A stretch of 64,000 nt of DNA from Streptomyces sp. WM6378 (GTDB lineage: Bacteria > Actinomycetota > Actinomycetes > Streptomycetales > Streptomycetaceae): the NCBI RefSeq assembly GCF_001279695.1, contig NZ_LGDD01000296.1:1-64000 (forward strand), in the 5' to 3' direction. Each line of letters begins with the position of its first letter. Within the stretch, counting starts at the first letter, position 1. The position numbers were made by a program, and so were the translations under genes. Positions 1-8,668 of this stretch are shown here, piece after piece. Below the pieces are notes generated by a model that worked only from the letters and a program-made list of their open reading frames with translations, was not told where the DNA came from and searched no databases.

Positions 1-122
1 CCGCCGATGAGAAGAGCCCGGCGTCCGGGGCCTGCGCGGCAAGGCGTGTCTGTGACTCCCGGACACGCCCCAGGAACGCAGGCCATCATTCAACCCCCTG
101 TGACCAGGCCACGGGACGAAGC

Positions 123-330
123 TCAGTCCGTCAGCTGGTGGATGGTCTCTTCCAGGGCCAAGACGATGTCGGCGGGGTGTGCAGCGCAGTGCGGGATGGC
201 CAGTTCGGTGCTGAGTCGTCCGTTGAAGGTCGTCAGGATGCAGGTGGACGTCCCCGGGCTGGGCATCCGACGCAACCGAGGGCGGCGAGACACGGTCAGA
301 CCGTAACCAGGCATGGTGCGTGTACGACCG
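123..330 (-). pseudogene. possible acyltransferase/condensation-type C-terminal remnant
   Basis: The minus strand encodes a short tail with a hydrophobic strand (ILTTFNGRLS) followed by a terminal helix (DIVLALEETIHQL). This resembles the C-terminal end of condensation-like acyltransferases (the wax-ester-synthase/PapA type ends in an SY-x-G strand and a final helix). No upstream catalytic HHxxxDG motif is visible in any frame, so at most it is a 3' scrap. This is inference from one short stretch of similarity and could be chance. Confidence 0.25.
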
Positions 331-483
331 ACAAGGGTCGGTCGGTCGGGACTTGGGCGCCACGCATCAATGCGGCCGCCCGGCTCGCGGACGACCATCA
401 CACCCTGGCGCTCGTGACGGAACCGCCAGCGATGACTCATGCGTCACCCAAGACACACATGCTGTCGGCGACAGGGGAGAGCA

Positions 484-1200
484 ATGGCACTGTTCGGGCG
501 AGGAAAACGGCACGGCGCGGCCTCCGGGGAAGGCTGTCCGGATCACAAACCGTGCAACAAGCTTGCCGGGATCCCGCTCCATGACCTCGACTCCCGGCTC
601 CGCCTGGTGGTCACCCCCATCGCCGATCTCGGCTCGGACTCGATCACCGCGCAGCTCGGCGGGGGCCTGGCCGCGCTCCTGGTGGCGATGGACTTACCCA
701 GCACCGGCGGTGCCCACGCCGTCCCCGCCCACTTCACGCCCCGCTGGAACAGCACATCCCCCGACCTGCTGGCCCGCGCGCTGGGGAACATGGAGCGCGA
801 CCGCCTGGCGATCGAGTCGCTCGCGGGCGGGAACGGCGGCCCTGCCCTGTACGTCGTCACCGGCCAGGACGGCCTGCCGGGCGCGGCGCACGTGCTGCGC
901 CTTGAGCAGGTGCTGGGGCAGAGGCTGCCGCACGGCGCTCTCGTCGCGATGCCGAGCAACAACCGTTTCTACGCCGTGCCGATCCACAGCGGCGACGACC
1001 TGGGCCTGCTCGATACCCTGGTTTCCGCGGTCCGGGGCTTGGCCGAACAGGGACCCGTGCTGAGCCAGGATGTGTTCTGGCTGCACGACGGCCAACTGGA
1101 CCCGCTCAACGCCACCGTCAAGGACGGCGAGCTGCGCTACTTCCCGTCGGACGCATTCAAACAGCTACTCCCCCAACTGCGCCGCGACCACAGCCACTGA
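484..1200 (+). CDS. hypothetical protein, possibly YtpQ/DUF1444-like
   Basis: This 238-residue soluble protein has no signal peptide or membrane segment. The start at 484 is chosen because GGGGAG lies 6-10 bases upstream; the open frame extends further 5' but without codon bias. The central part (a strand, then AMPSNNRFYAVP, then a DLGLLDTLVSAV helix) resembles the DUF1444 family, whose members carry a similar AIPN-type strand followed by a helix. That resemblance is weak. It stands alone with no operon partner, and no function can be assigned. Confidence 0.8.
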   Translation: MALFGRGKRHGAASGEGCPDHKPCNKLAGIPLHDLDSRLRLVVTPIADLGSDSITAQLGGGLAALLVAMDLPSTGGAHAVPAHFTPRWNSTSPDLLARALGNMERDRLAIESLAGGNGGPALYVVTGQDGLPGAAHVLRLEQVLGQRLPHGALVAMPSNNRFYAVPIHSGDDLGLLDTLVSAVRGLAEQGPVLSQDVFWLHDGQLDPLNATVKDGELRYFPSDAFKQLLPQLRRDHSH

Positions 1201-1661
1201 GCCAACCGCAGCGATCTGATGAAGCCACGGCCTCGGCGCCGACCATGACCGCAGGCCCACTCTCACCTCGCCACTTCGTTGCCGACTCACCAAGAGCGGT
1301 CATGCCGGGATGCCCCCATCGGGGCCGTCCCGGCAGCCACTCCGGCCCAGTCCCGTTCTGTACCCCGATGTCGCTCCCGTTCTGTACCCCAATGTCGCTG
1401 CCGCCGAGGGACTCCGTGCAGCCCACGCCCAGTGCGCCGCCGAAAACGGCCGGATGTCGGCAAGGTTCGGTCCTCGTCTGACTGTTCGTCGTCGCTCATC
1501 CACGCAGGGATCACCGGCCGCAACCCACGGCTGGACCGATTCAGCGTGAACCTCGGCTCCGAGCACCGGCTGTTCCTCATCGCCCCATAGGCAAACCACC
1601 TCTCACACGCAGCGACCGTTGTTGGCGACGAGTGAGCTGGCTCTCCAGGAGGGAAGGGCCC
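1201..1661. other. intergenic stretch with a 24-bp tandem repeat
   Basis: No gene could be supported here. The only structure seen is a two-unit tandem repeat at 1352-1399. The rest shows no consistent codon bias in any frame. Confidence 0.5.
1352..1399. repeat. 24-bp tandem repeat, two units
   Basis: Two head-to-tail units at 1352-1375 and 1376-1399 differ at a single position (G versus A in the CCCCGATG / CCCCAATG part). Because the unit length is a multiple of three, the repeat reads on the minus strand as a duplicated SDIGVQNG peptide in a short frame that has no other sign of being a gene. Confidence 0.85.
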
Positions 1662-2054
1662 TCACGAGGACCAGAAGGCGTCCTCGGCTTCCTGATCCCC
1701 CTGGAACTCCAGGAATTCCACGGCCCGTTGGCCGCTGACGCGCCAGACGTGGACTTCGGAGGCGGACCAGGACCGGCCGTGGCGTTCGGCAGACACGGTG
1801 CTGAGGACGACGACGCGCTCGCCGTCAGCGAGAATCTCGTCGGCTTCGACCCTGAGGGTCCCGCCGGAGAGATCCTGGCACAGGCTGAAGAACTTCAGGA
1901 CCCCCTCGGGGCCGTGGTAGTCGCCGGACAGCGGGCTACGTCCCGGGACGTGCCAGGTGATGCCGGGGTCAAGGATCTGGAGGACGGCCGGGATGTCACC
2001 TTCGGCGAAGGAACGGTACCCCTGGCGGACGAGATCTGCGGGTGAGTCGTTCAT
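1662..2054 (-). CDS. SnoaL-like / NTF2-fold protein
   Basis: This 130-residue protein has the SnoaL/NTF2-like fold pattern: an N-terminal helix pair (ADLVRQGYRSFAEGD), the strand ITWHVPG, then G-rich and acidic strands ending in a hydrophobic strand (RAVEFLEF). Families of this type include polyketide cyclases, steroid-isomerase-like enzymes and many small ligand-binding proteins; the substrate cannot be told from sequence. The start at 2054 is preceded by AAGGAACC. It lies just downstream of a second, broken SnoaL-like gene on the same strand, suggesting a former pair under one TetR regulator. Confidence 0.85.
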   Translation of the reverse strand: MNDSPADLVRQGYRSFAEGDIPAVLQILDPGITWHVPGRSPLSGDYHGPEGVLKFFSLCQDLSGGTLRVEADEILADGERVVVLSTVSAERHGRSWSASEVHVWRVSGQRAVEFLEFQGDQEAEDAFWSS

Positions 2055-2157
2055 GGTGGTTCCTTTGAGTGGGGCCCGAATGCGACCCTTGCAGGTCAAG
2101 TCGCCTCGGGGCGGGCGCAGTTACAACCCCACTGCTCGGAGCGGCCGGCGCGGCCAC

Positions 2158-2707
2158 TCACACGGAGGCGCGTCGCGCACGGCGCTTAGCCAGTGCCATG
2201 CGCAGCAGGAACAGCGGGCTGGGTGGGACCCAGCCGAGCTGCCTGGCCATGGCCAGGTCGTCACGGTTGGCCCAGTGATCGATCACCTGGCCGTCGGCGA
2301 CGCGGAACCAGTGGGTCTGGGCGACGCTGAACTGCTTCCCGGTCGGCGGCATCGCCGATTCGACGGCCCCGGCGAGGTCGTAGGTGACGAACGGGCCGGT
2401 ATGGCGTCCGGACATCGTGGCGTGCACGACGATGAGGTCGCCCTCTGCGACCACCGAGTTGATCTGCCAGGACAGGTCGGCGAAGGCGGCTCGCAGCCAT
2501 AGCGCGGTGGGCGTGGAAGGCAGCCGGCCCCGACCGGCGGCAGGCAGCGGGTTCGTGGTCCGCTTCCTGGTTGGTGGCGCGCGGGTGGTAGACCGATTCA
2601 AAACCCGGCAGATCGCCTGTGGCCATGACCTGGATGGCGCGGGCGCACAGCTGCTTGAGGTCCTGGGCGGCGGCTCGGTTCGTTGACGTCGTGGTCGGTG
2701 GCTCCAT
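2158..2707 (-). pseudogene. frameshifted SnoaL-like ester-cyclase family gene
   Basis: The N-terminal part (start 2707, DLKQLCARAIQVMATGD) reads in one frame to about 2515. The C-terminal part (ALWLRAAFADLSW ... THWFRVADGQVIDHWANRDD, a typical SnoaL-like ester cyclase pattern) reads in another frame to 2158. One extra G within 2509-2511 (plus strand) explains the break: removing it joins FHA-TALWLRAAF in one frame. A real mutation or a sequencing error is possible. It is transcribed divergently from the TetR gene at 2802, so it is probably the TetR target. Confidence 0.8.
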
Positions 2708-2764
2708 GAGGTGGGCTCCCGTCCGGGGCGCCGCGCCGTGGGGCGCATGCCCCTCTTCAGATGG

Positions 2765-2787
2765 AGTAAAACTCCATTCGTTTTACT
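2765..2787. promoter_or_regulatory. probable TetR operator between divergent genes
   Basis: A perfect 8-bp inverted repeat, AGTAAAAC and GTTTTACT, is separated by 7 bases. It overlaps a second palindrome at 2761-2777 (ATGGAGT-AAA-ACTCCAT). This AT-rich island in GC-rich DNA lies in the 94-bp gap between the SnoaL-like gene and the TetR gene, the usual place for an autoregulated TetR operator. Confidence 0.6.
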
Positions 2788-2801
2788 GATACTCTATCTG
2801 A

Positions 2802-3596
2802 ATGGAGCCCAAGGTCAAGCGGTCCTATGACGCCAGCGGCCGCCAGGAACAGGCCCGCCAGAACCGGCGCCGGATCGTCGACGCGGCTGCCGCACTGTTC
2901 TCCGACCGTGGCTACGCGTCGGTCCCGCTGACAGAGGTAGCGGCAGCGGCGGGCGTGTCGGTGCAGACCGCGTACGCGGCCTTCGGGACCAAGGCCAACC
3001 TGCTCAAGCACGCCATCGACATCGCCCTGGCCGGAGACGACGAGCCGGTGCCGGTCATGCAGCGGGACTCCGCCCAACGCATGCTCGCCGAACCGGACCC
3101 CTTCCTCGTCCTGGCCATGTACGCCGCCCGCGTCCGTGACGTCACCGAGCGCGCCGGCGGCCTGCTGCTCGCTGCCTGGACCGCCGCGCCCAACGACCCG
3201 GCCGTGGCGGAGCTGGTCGCCGACCTGGACGGCCAGCGACTGCGGGGCATGACGGCCCTCGCCCAATCCATCGCGAACAAGGCCAGGAGCGCGGGCTGCC
3301 TGGCCGACGGCGTCACCGAGGAAGACATCCGCGACACCCTCTGGGTCTTCAACTCCCCGCAAGTGAGCGGCCTGTTGATGCGCCAGCGCGAGTGGAGCCC
3401 GGACCGGTTCCAGGCTTGGCTGACTCGCGCCTGGACCAAGCTCCTGCTCGACCCGCCGGGCAGGAAGGCCGCGCTCGGCCAGCCGAGGCATGTCGACGAC
3501 CCTCGCCAATTCCAGGAGTTCAGCGGCGGCCGCAATGCCACAACTGTCGACCAGGAACCCAACGCCGAGCCACAAGAGTGCTGTCCAAAGCCGTGA
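2802..3596 (+). CDS. TetR/AcrR family transcriptional regulator
   Basis: This 264-residue protein has an N-terminal TetR helix-turn-helix at about residues 18-65 (RQNRRRIVDAAAALFSDRG, then the recognition region VSVQTAYAAFGTKANLL). A variable ligand-binding domain follows. It is longer than the usual 190-220 residues because of a hydrophilic C-terminal tail after about residue 220. No Shine-Dalgarno sequence precedes the ATG at 2802, so the message may be leaderless. The divergent SnoaL-like genes and the inverted repeat just upstream suggest local, autoregulated control; the inducer is unknown. Confidence 0.88.
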   Translation: MEPKVKRSYDASGRQEQARQNRRRIVDAAAALFSDRGYASVPLTEVAAAAGVSVQTAYAAFGTKANLLKHAIDIALAGDDEPVPVMQRDSAQRMLAEPDPFLVLAMYAARVRDVTERAGGLLLAAWTAAPNDPAVAELVADLDGQRLRGMTALAQSIANKARSAGCLADGVTEEDIRDTLWVFNSPQVSGLLMRQREWSPDRFQAWLTRAWTKLLLDPPGRKAALGQPRHVDDPRQFQEFSGGRNATTVDQEPNAEPQECCPKP

Positions 3597-3846
3597 ACAT
3601 GTTTCGATGTGCTGCCCGAATCTCGTGAATGCCAGACGGAGTTCCGCCGACGGCAGTTCATCGGCCGCCGCAAAGAGACCGGAAGAGTCCAGCCCAGGGG
3701 CTTCCTAAACTCCCCGCTGGCAGTTCACCGGCCGCCGCAACTCCCGTGGTACCGGGGCTCAGGGAACGTGATCTCGTCGTGAACCGACGCAGGACTTCGC
3801 CGACTTCCTAAGCCACGATCTCGACGCCGTCACGCCACCCCCGGCC

Positions 3847-4518
3847 TCACACTCCTGAGGAGCTCCGGCGTCGTCGGGAGGCAGTGCGGGACGTTGCCTG
3901 CCGGAACAGACCGAGGGCGCCGGCAGCCAGCGTCCACATCAGGATGGGAAACGCCGCGACTCGCTCCATTCCTCCCATACCCAGGCCCAGGTAATTGTGG
4001 GAAGAGAAGAGCCCCAAGGCCGTGATCGCCGTGATACCCAGCAGGCCGGCGGCCCGACGAAGTAGCGCCGGAACAGCGTTTGACAGGCCCGCTCCCGCCA
4101 GCACCAGGCCGATGTTGCCCGTTCCCATGATGAGCAGTGCACCCAGGACGTGCTGGTTCTCGTGTACGTCCGCAGGTGCCAGCCCGGCGAGCACAAATCC
4201 CAGGCCGGCACCGGCCGATAGAAGCCGGGCCATAGCGGCGCTCGCACCTCGGCGCCACATGGGCCCAGTCAGCGCGACACCGACCACGAGCAGCGTCCCC
4301 AGGGCGATGAAGGAGACGTTCATCAAGTCATGTTCGGGCGAACATATATACCGCGGCTCGGGCTCCCGCTGCATGGCACAGTGAACGTTGCCCAGGTCAC
4401 TGATGTTGTTCCGTGCCCAACTGTACGGTCTCATCCAGGCTGACTCGGTGATCCCATGAATCACAAAGAACTGCACCACACCCGCGATCCACGCGGAATA
4501 TCCGACCCGAGCCTTCAC
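3847..4518 (-). CDS. DUF998 family membrane protein
   Basis: This 223-residue integral membrane protein has about six hydrophobic segments. It carries the family hallmark near residue 38 (NNISDLGN), followed by a HDLMN motif that opens the next helix. It starts at a GTG (4518) with GAGGGTGGAC upstream; an arginine-rich tail ends the protein. DUF998 proteins are common in actinobacteria and their role is not established. No operon partner is present. Confidence 0.85.
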   Translation of the reverse strand: MKARVGYSAWIAGVVQFFVIHGITESAWMRPYSWARNNISDLGNVHCAMQREPEPRYICSPEHDLMNVSFIALGTLLVVGVALTGPMWRRGASAAMARLLSAGAGLGFVLAGLAPADVHENQHVLGALLIMGTGNIGLVLAGAGLSNAVPALLRRAAGLLGITAITALGLFSSHNYLGLGMGGMERVAAFPILMWTLAAGALGLFRQATSRTASRRRRSSSGV

Positions 4519-4878
4519 CCGTCCACCCTCTGTCGCACAACTCCCGTACGAGCTAGCGGATCACGCGGCTCCAGCCGCGGGCACTCCGGTCAGCCCCCGA
4601 AACGGGGTAGGGCAGCCCCTACGAGCGGCGCCTCTCATCGCTCCGCGGAAGCTCGGCCAGAGGTGTCTTTGAGGATCCCCTCACCACGGAGCAGGAACCA
4701 GCGAGCGGATCGCGCCAACACCGGCGGTATGCGTTGGTGTCAGGCGGCCGGCAGGCCTTGGCCTCCAGGCGTCGCGTGGGCTTCACCGACACCGGCTACG
4801 CCCGCCTGCTGGATGCCGCACACACCGGGCCGACGGGCCGGACGAGATGATGCTCAGGTCCGGCCCGTCCGCCCGTCT
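4519..4878. other. intergenic stretch with an IS630-like scrap
   Basis: No intact gene is present between the DUF998 gene start and the end of the acetyltransferase gene. A possible IS630-type relic lies in the right half (see the entry at 4722). Confidence 0.4.
4722..4850 (+). pseudogene. IS630-type transposase remnant
   Basis: A plus-strand frame reads YALVSGGRQALASRR followed by a helix (TGYARLLDAAHTGP). This is the pattern of the winged-helix segment of IS630-family transposases, which usually shows a GGRxALASKGP motif followed by a leucine-rich helix. Everything before and after is gone. Support is a short motif only. Confidence 0.4.
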
Positions 4879-5784
4879 CTACAGATCGAGCTGGTACTGG
4901 AGTGTCGTGTGCGTGGGCATGTAGCCGAGGCTGTCGCTGATGTGTCTCATGTGCGTGTTGCTGTCGGCGGTGTCGGTCACGAGGCCGCCGAGATCCGGAT
5001 AGCGCCCATGGGCGTGTCGGATCGACTCGGCCTTCATCCATTGGCCGAGGCCGTGTCCGCGGTGCTCGGGCAGCACGCCGGTGCCGTAGTGCTGGCCATC
5101 GCCCCTGCCATTACCGGGGATGACGAGTTCGGTGAATCCGGCGATCGAGTCGTCAGCAGTGTCGATGGCGACGACCGTGTGCAGATGGTCGCCGCGCTCT
5201 TCGACGGCCTTCGCCGCAGCCCGGACCCGGTCCACGTCCCAGGCCACGGTGCCGTAGTCGGTGTCGTCCATGGGCATGTCGTCCATGGCCCGGCGTGAGT
5301 CGGCGAACGTCTGGGCGACGGCGTCAGGGACGGTTCCCTGCCATGACGCCAGCCGGTAGCCGGGATGGAGACGCTCAATGACCTCGGCGAGGGCGATGGC
5401 GTCCACGTCAGCCAGCGCCAAGCGGGCAAACCTCAGGGTGAGTACCTTGCGGAAGCCGTGGGCCGGCAGGAAGCGGTCGCCGGGCGATCCGGCCTGGGCC
5501 TGTGCGCTGACGCAGCGTCGGGCGTTGTCCCGGGCGGCGGCCACAGCGGTGTCGAGGAGCTGGGAGCCAACGCCCTTGCGGCGCTCCACGGGGTGGACGT
5601 GGAGGGTCAGTTCGGCCAGATGCTGTTGTCCGCCATCGAACAGGCGCAGAAAGGCCGTCCCGACGGGATTGAAATCGGCGTCGGACGCCAGCCATGCAAG
5701 GCGTCGGCTGTGCGCACCGTGAGCGGGGTCGGTCAGTGGGGTGAGGCGAAGCGACAAGGTGTCTCCGTCGTGAGGAGGTGGCAA
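4879..5784 (-). CDS. tandem-domain GNAT N-acetyltransferase
   Basis: This 301-residue protein contains two GNAT folds. The first has the acetyl-CoA loop at about residues 84-95 (VHPVERRKGVGSQLL). The second has it near residues 238-250 (GVLPEHRGHGLGQWM), preceded by a GFTELVI strand. Two-domain GNATs of this layout occur widely in Streptomyces; some are antibiotic-modifying but most have unknown substrates. The 5' end abuts IS-derived DNA, so its original promoter may have been replaced. Confidence 0.88.
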   Translation of the reverse strand: MPPPHDGDTLSLRLTPLTDPAHGAHSRRLAWLASDADFNPVGTAFLRLFDGGQQHLAELTLHVHPVERRKGVGSQLLDTAVAAARDNARRCVSAQAQAGSPGDRFLPAHGFRKVLTLRFARLALADVDAIALAEVIERLHPGYRLASWQGTVPDAVAQTFADSRRAMDDMPMDDTDYGTVAWDVDRVRAAAKAVEERGDHLHTVVAIDTADDSIAGFTELVIPGNGRGDGQHYGTGVLPEHRGHGLGQWMKAESIRHAHGRYPDLGGLVTDTADSNTHMRHISDSLGYMPTHTTLQYQLDL

Positions 5785-5929
5785 AGGTCAGTACGCGGGC
5801 TCAACTGCTGGGCACTCCTGCGCATGTGCTCCACACCTCCTGGTCGACAGTGCCGGTCCGGATCAACATGGACGGCTGGGCGAACTTAGCTGGCTCATCG
5901 GTTCCTCGGCAAAGGGTTAACTGAAGGCC

Positions 5930-6600
5930 GGTGGCCGTGTGGTCACAGCCACTCGTGATGGCCGCGACCAGCACGGTTGCTTCGTAGCGGACGGCGAGTT
6001 TCTCGTACCTCGTGGCCACGGCTCGGTGGCGCTTGAGGCGATTGATCCCGCATTCGACCGCGTGCCTCTCGCGGTAATCGGCCTTGTCGAACGTCGGGGA
6101 CCGACCACCGCGGGAGCCAAGCTTCTTGCGGTTGCGGATCTGGTCCTTCTTCTCCGGGATCGTGCACCGGATCCCACGTCGGCGCAGGTAGGCGCGATTC
6201 CTCCGGGAACCGTACGCCTTGTCCGCCCGCACCTTGTCAGGTCGTGCAAGGGGACGTCCTAGCCGCAGCCGAGGGACTCGGATCCGTTCCAGGGCCCGTT
6301 CGAACTGCGGGGAGTCCCCGCGCTGCCCGGCCGTGATCACGATCGACATGGGCTTTTGTCCCTACTCGACTGCGAGATGGACGTTGGTGGTCAGCCCACC
6401 TCGCGAGCGCCCGAGCCCGTGGTCGTCCGGCTCGACCTCGACACCGCCGGGCGGCTCCTTCTGGAGATCCCCCTTTTGACCGCCCCGGCGGCGTGCTGAT
6501 GAGCGCGGCACACCGTTGAATCGACGCTGACATCCCAGGTGATGCGGACATCCCAGGCGATAAGGCCGTTCTCGTCAGCCTGGACCTTAGGCCGTGTATC
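5930..6600 (-). pseudogene. IS5-family transposase, 5'-truncated and broken
   Basis: Pieces of one DDE transposase are visible in order: DVSVDSTVCRAHQHAAGA (first catalytic Asp strand) at about 6500, KRGDLQKEPPGGV in a shifted frame, GLGRSRGGLTT, then [30 protein letters not shown] and [21 protein letters not shown]. Damage: the N-terminus is absent, the frame shifts near 6475, an in-frame TAG lies at 6362-6364, and a lost base near 5957 destroys the INEWL terminus. It cannot make active transposase. The same family recurs at 7070-7660 and 30838-30980. Confidence 0.85.
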
Positions 6601-6630
6601 GGAGGAGAATCGTGCGCATAGGGTGTCGCC

Positions 6631-7062
6631 ATGTCGCTGAGCCACATAGTCCTCTCGTCCGGCCGTTCGATCGAGCTCACCGAGCTGCGTATGTCTTCGA
6701 CCTACGGAGGGATGCTGATGGGCTACCCATGCAAACCCATCAATGACATGAAGGTCAGTGGCCTCCAGCGGCAGGCTGAATGTGCGTTTCCCACCATGCC
6801 GGTCCATCTGGTTCCACCCTCGCGCGAGTACCCGGACCAGACCGCCGGCGCCTTCGGACCCGTCGAGGTGCTGCCTTCCGTGGCCTGCATCGGCGCCTTC
6901 CACTCGACAGCGGTCGCCCCTGAGCTCGACCCGGCGCTACACCGTTCCTCCCTCATCGTGGTCTGGTTCCAGACCGTTTTGGATGTTCCCTCGGGCGAGG
7001 ACGCCGACCTCGCGCTTCGCAGCGTTCGCTGGGAGCAACTGGCCCAGGACCACGAGCTCTAG
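6631..7062 (+). CDS. conserved hypothetical protein between IS relics
   Basis: This 143-residue soluble protein starts at 6631, with AGGGTG upstream. It opens with a two-strand motif (IVLSSGRSIELTELRMSSTYGGML) and has a proline-rich middle (HVLVPPSREYPD-type) and an acidic C-terminal helix. Proteins of this pattern appear familiar from Streptomyces genomes as hypothetical proteins, but no function is known to me. It is the only intact gene between two decayed IS5-family copies on the opposite strand, so it may have been carried or trapped by IS activity. Confidence 0.75.
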   Translation: MSLSHIVLSSGRSIELTELRMSSTYGGMLMGYPCKPINDMKVSGLQRQAECAFPTMPVHLVPPSREYPDQTAGAFGPVEVLPSVACIGAFHSTAVAPELDPALHRSSLIVVWFQTVLDVPSGEDADLALRSVRWEQLAQDHEL

Positions 7063-7069
7063 CGACGAG

Positions 7070-7660
7070 TCTCGATAACAGCCACTCATCGATGGCCGCG
7101 AAGAGCGCAGTCGCCTCGTAGCGGACCGCGAGCTTGTCATGTCGAGTGGCGACGGCGCGGTGTCTCTTGAGGCGGCTGATCCCCAGCGCCATGCGATCGG
7201 AAAGGGGCCCACCACTGGAGCCGCGCTTTCTGCGGTTGCGTGCCTGGTCGGCCTTCTCCGGGACGGTGCAGCGGATCCCGCGGCGGCGCGGGTAGGCGCG
7301 TTCTTGCGGGGAGGCGTACGCCTTGTCAGACCGTACGCGATTGGGACGGACTCGTGGCCGGCCCCGACCGATGCGGGGCACCCGGGCCTTCGCCAGCACC
7401 GGTTCGAACTGCGGCGAGTCCCCGCGCTGCCCTGCGGTCACCGCAAGCGACATGGGCTTCTGGTCCTGCTCGACGGCCTGGTGCCGGCCCGCTGCCATCG
7501 GTGGAACAGGTCGTAGATCCGGGCCCCACGGTCCGTACTCAACGGGCGCGTCCCGCCACGGAACACCGGTCCGGACCCGGAACCGGATGCCGTCGATCAG
7601 CTGGCGCCGAGGCCAGACGGGCGGCTGCCCCGCCTTCGTTCCCTTCGGCAACAACAGCTC
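7070..7660 (-). pseudogene. IS5-family transposase, internally deleted
   Basis: The N-terminal region is present (LLPKGTKAGQPPVWPRRQL, GIRFRVRTGVPWRDAPVEYG). The sequence then jumps from the IYDLFHRWQRAGT region directly to [20 protein letters not shown], losing the DSTVCRAHQHAAGA block and therefore the first catalytic Asp. A second deletion removes the [19 protein letters not shown] part. The C-terminus ([16 protein letters not shown] ... AAIDEWL) survives. It is a paralogue of the copy at 5930-6600 in the same orientation. Confidence 0.85.
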
Positions 7661-7741
7661 GGGCCGACTTCGGCCCGGTCCTGGTCCGGAGCGACGAGCC
7701 CTGTTCTGGGTGCCTGCGTTCGGAGTTGACGTGGCGGGTGG

Positions 7742-8668
7742 TCATGCCGTCCATCCGGTGTGGTGCAGCCAGTCCTTGAAGGCCATCAGGTCGGGGTGCA
7801 GACGGCGCAGGAGGTTGATGTCCCGGTCTCGGGCATAGAGATCACGGTTGGCGAAGAACTGGAACATCGCTGCGTAGTCGTGGCCGAAGTCGGGGACGAC
7901 GGCGCGCAGTTCGTCATGCGACATCGGGATATAGGTGCTGGGGGTGCCCGTGACCTGCGTAAAGGCAGCTGCGATCTCGTCGCCGGTGAGGCTGTCGCCG
8001 AGCACCGCGAGGTCGCGGGCGCCCCAGGACTGCCAGTTGTCGAACATGTGGCAGGCGAACCAGGCGATGTCGTCGAGGGCGACGAGCGGGTAGTGGGCAG
8101 TGCCGAGGGGGAGGTTGAAGGTCAGGCCGCCCCGGCCGTCCGGTCGGGGGGTGAGTCGGTCCCGCAGGTTCTCAAAGTACGGCGCCGTGGTCAGCACCGA
8201 GACGTGGTCCGTGTACCAGCCGTCGGTCTCCTTGCGGAGCATTTCCTCCGACCGCATCAGGCCTATGTGGGCTGCGACTGCGGCTTTGCTGTCGAAGTGC
8301 GGGACGGGGTGGCCGGTCAGGGACACCGCGCTGTCCAACGAGGACCAGATGAAACGCTCCACGCCGGCTCGCTCCGCGGCGGCCAGCAAGTGCAGCCCTT
8401 GCTGGCACTCGCCCACGGCACTGCCCGTCGCGAAGAAGTCGGTATTGGCGAACACCCGGTCGGCCTGCCCGATCAGGACCTCAAGGGCAGCCGAGTCGGA
8501 ACGGACCAGTCGCACGCGGTCGGGCGCGATGGCGGCGAGTTCGGTGGCGTGGGCGGACTCCGGGTGGCGGCTGGGGACGGTGATGGTGACGTCGGTGGTG
8601 GCCAGCAGGCGTTGGATCACGTGGCTGCCCATGGCCCCGGTGCCGCCGACGACGAGGACGTGGGTCAT
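7742..8668 (-). CDS. NmrA-like NAD(P)-binding oxidoreductase
   Basis: This 308-residue protein opens with a Rossmann motif (VLVVGGTGAMGSHV, residues 4-17). It continues with the extended-SDR/NmrA pattern: an ADRVFANTDFF strand near residue 90, FIWSSLDS as the third strand, and a C-terminal substrate domain with DDIAWFACHMF. The usual catalytic Tyr-x-x-x-Lys is not evident, as in NmrA regulators and quinone-reductase-like members. Its start overlaps the stop of the upstream deacetylase gene by 4 bases, so the two are translationally coupled and probably act on one pathway. Confidence 0.88.
   Translation of the reverse strand: MTHVLVVGGTGAMGSHVIQRLLATTDVTITVPSRHPESAHATELAAIAPDRVRLVRSDSAALEVLIGQADRVFANTDFFATGSAVGECQQGLHLLAAAERAGVERFIWSSLDSAVSLTGHPVPHFDSKAAVAAHIGLMRSEEMLRKETDGWYTDHVSVLTTAPYFENLRDRLTPRPDGRGGLTFNLPLGTAHYPLVALDDIAWFACHMFDNWQSWGARDLAVLGDSLTGDEIAAAFTQVTGTPSTYIPMSHDELRAVVPDFGHDYAAMFQFFANRDLYARDRDINLLRRLHPDLMAFKDWLHHTGWTA

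Noticed and set aside
5801..6349. 182-codon transposase frame as a complete gene
   Set aside because: It lacks the N-terminal half and first catalytic Asp, and its tail after VLVAAI is a frameshift product.
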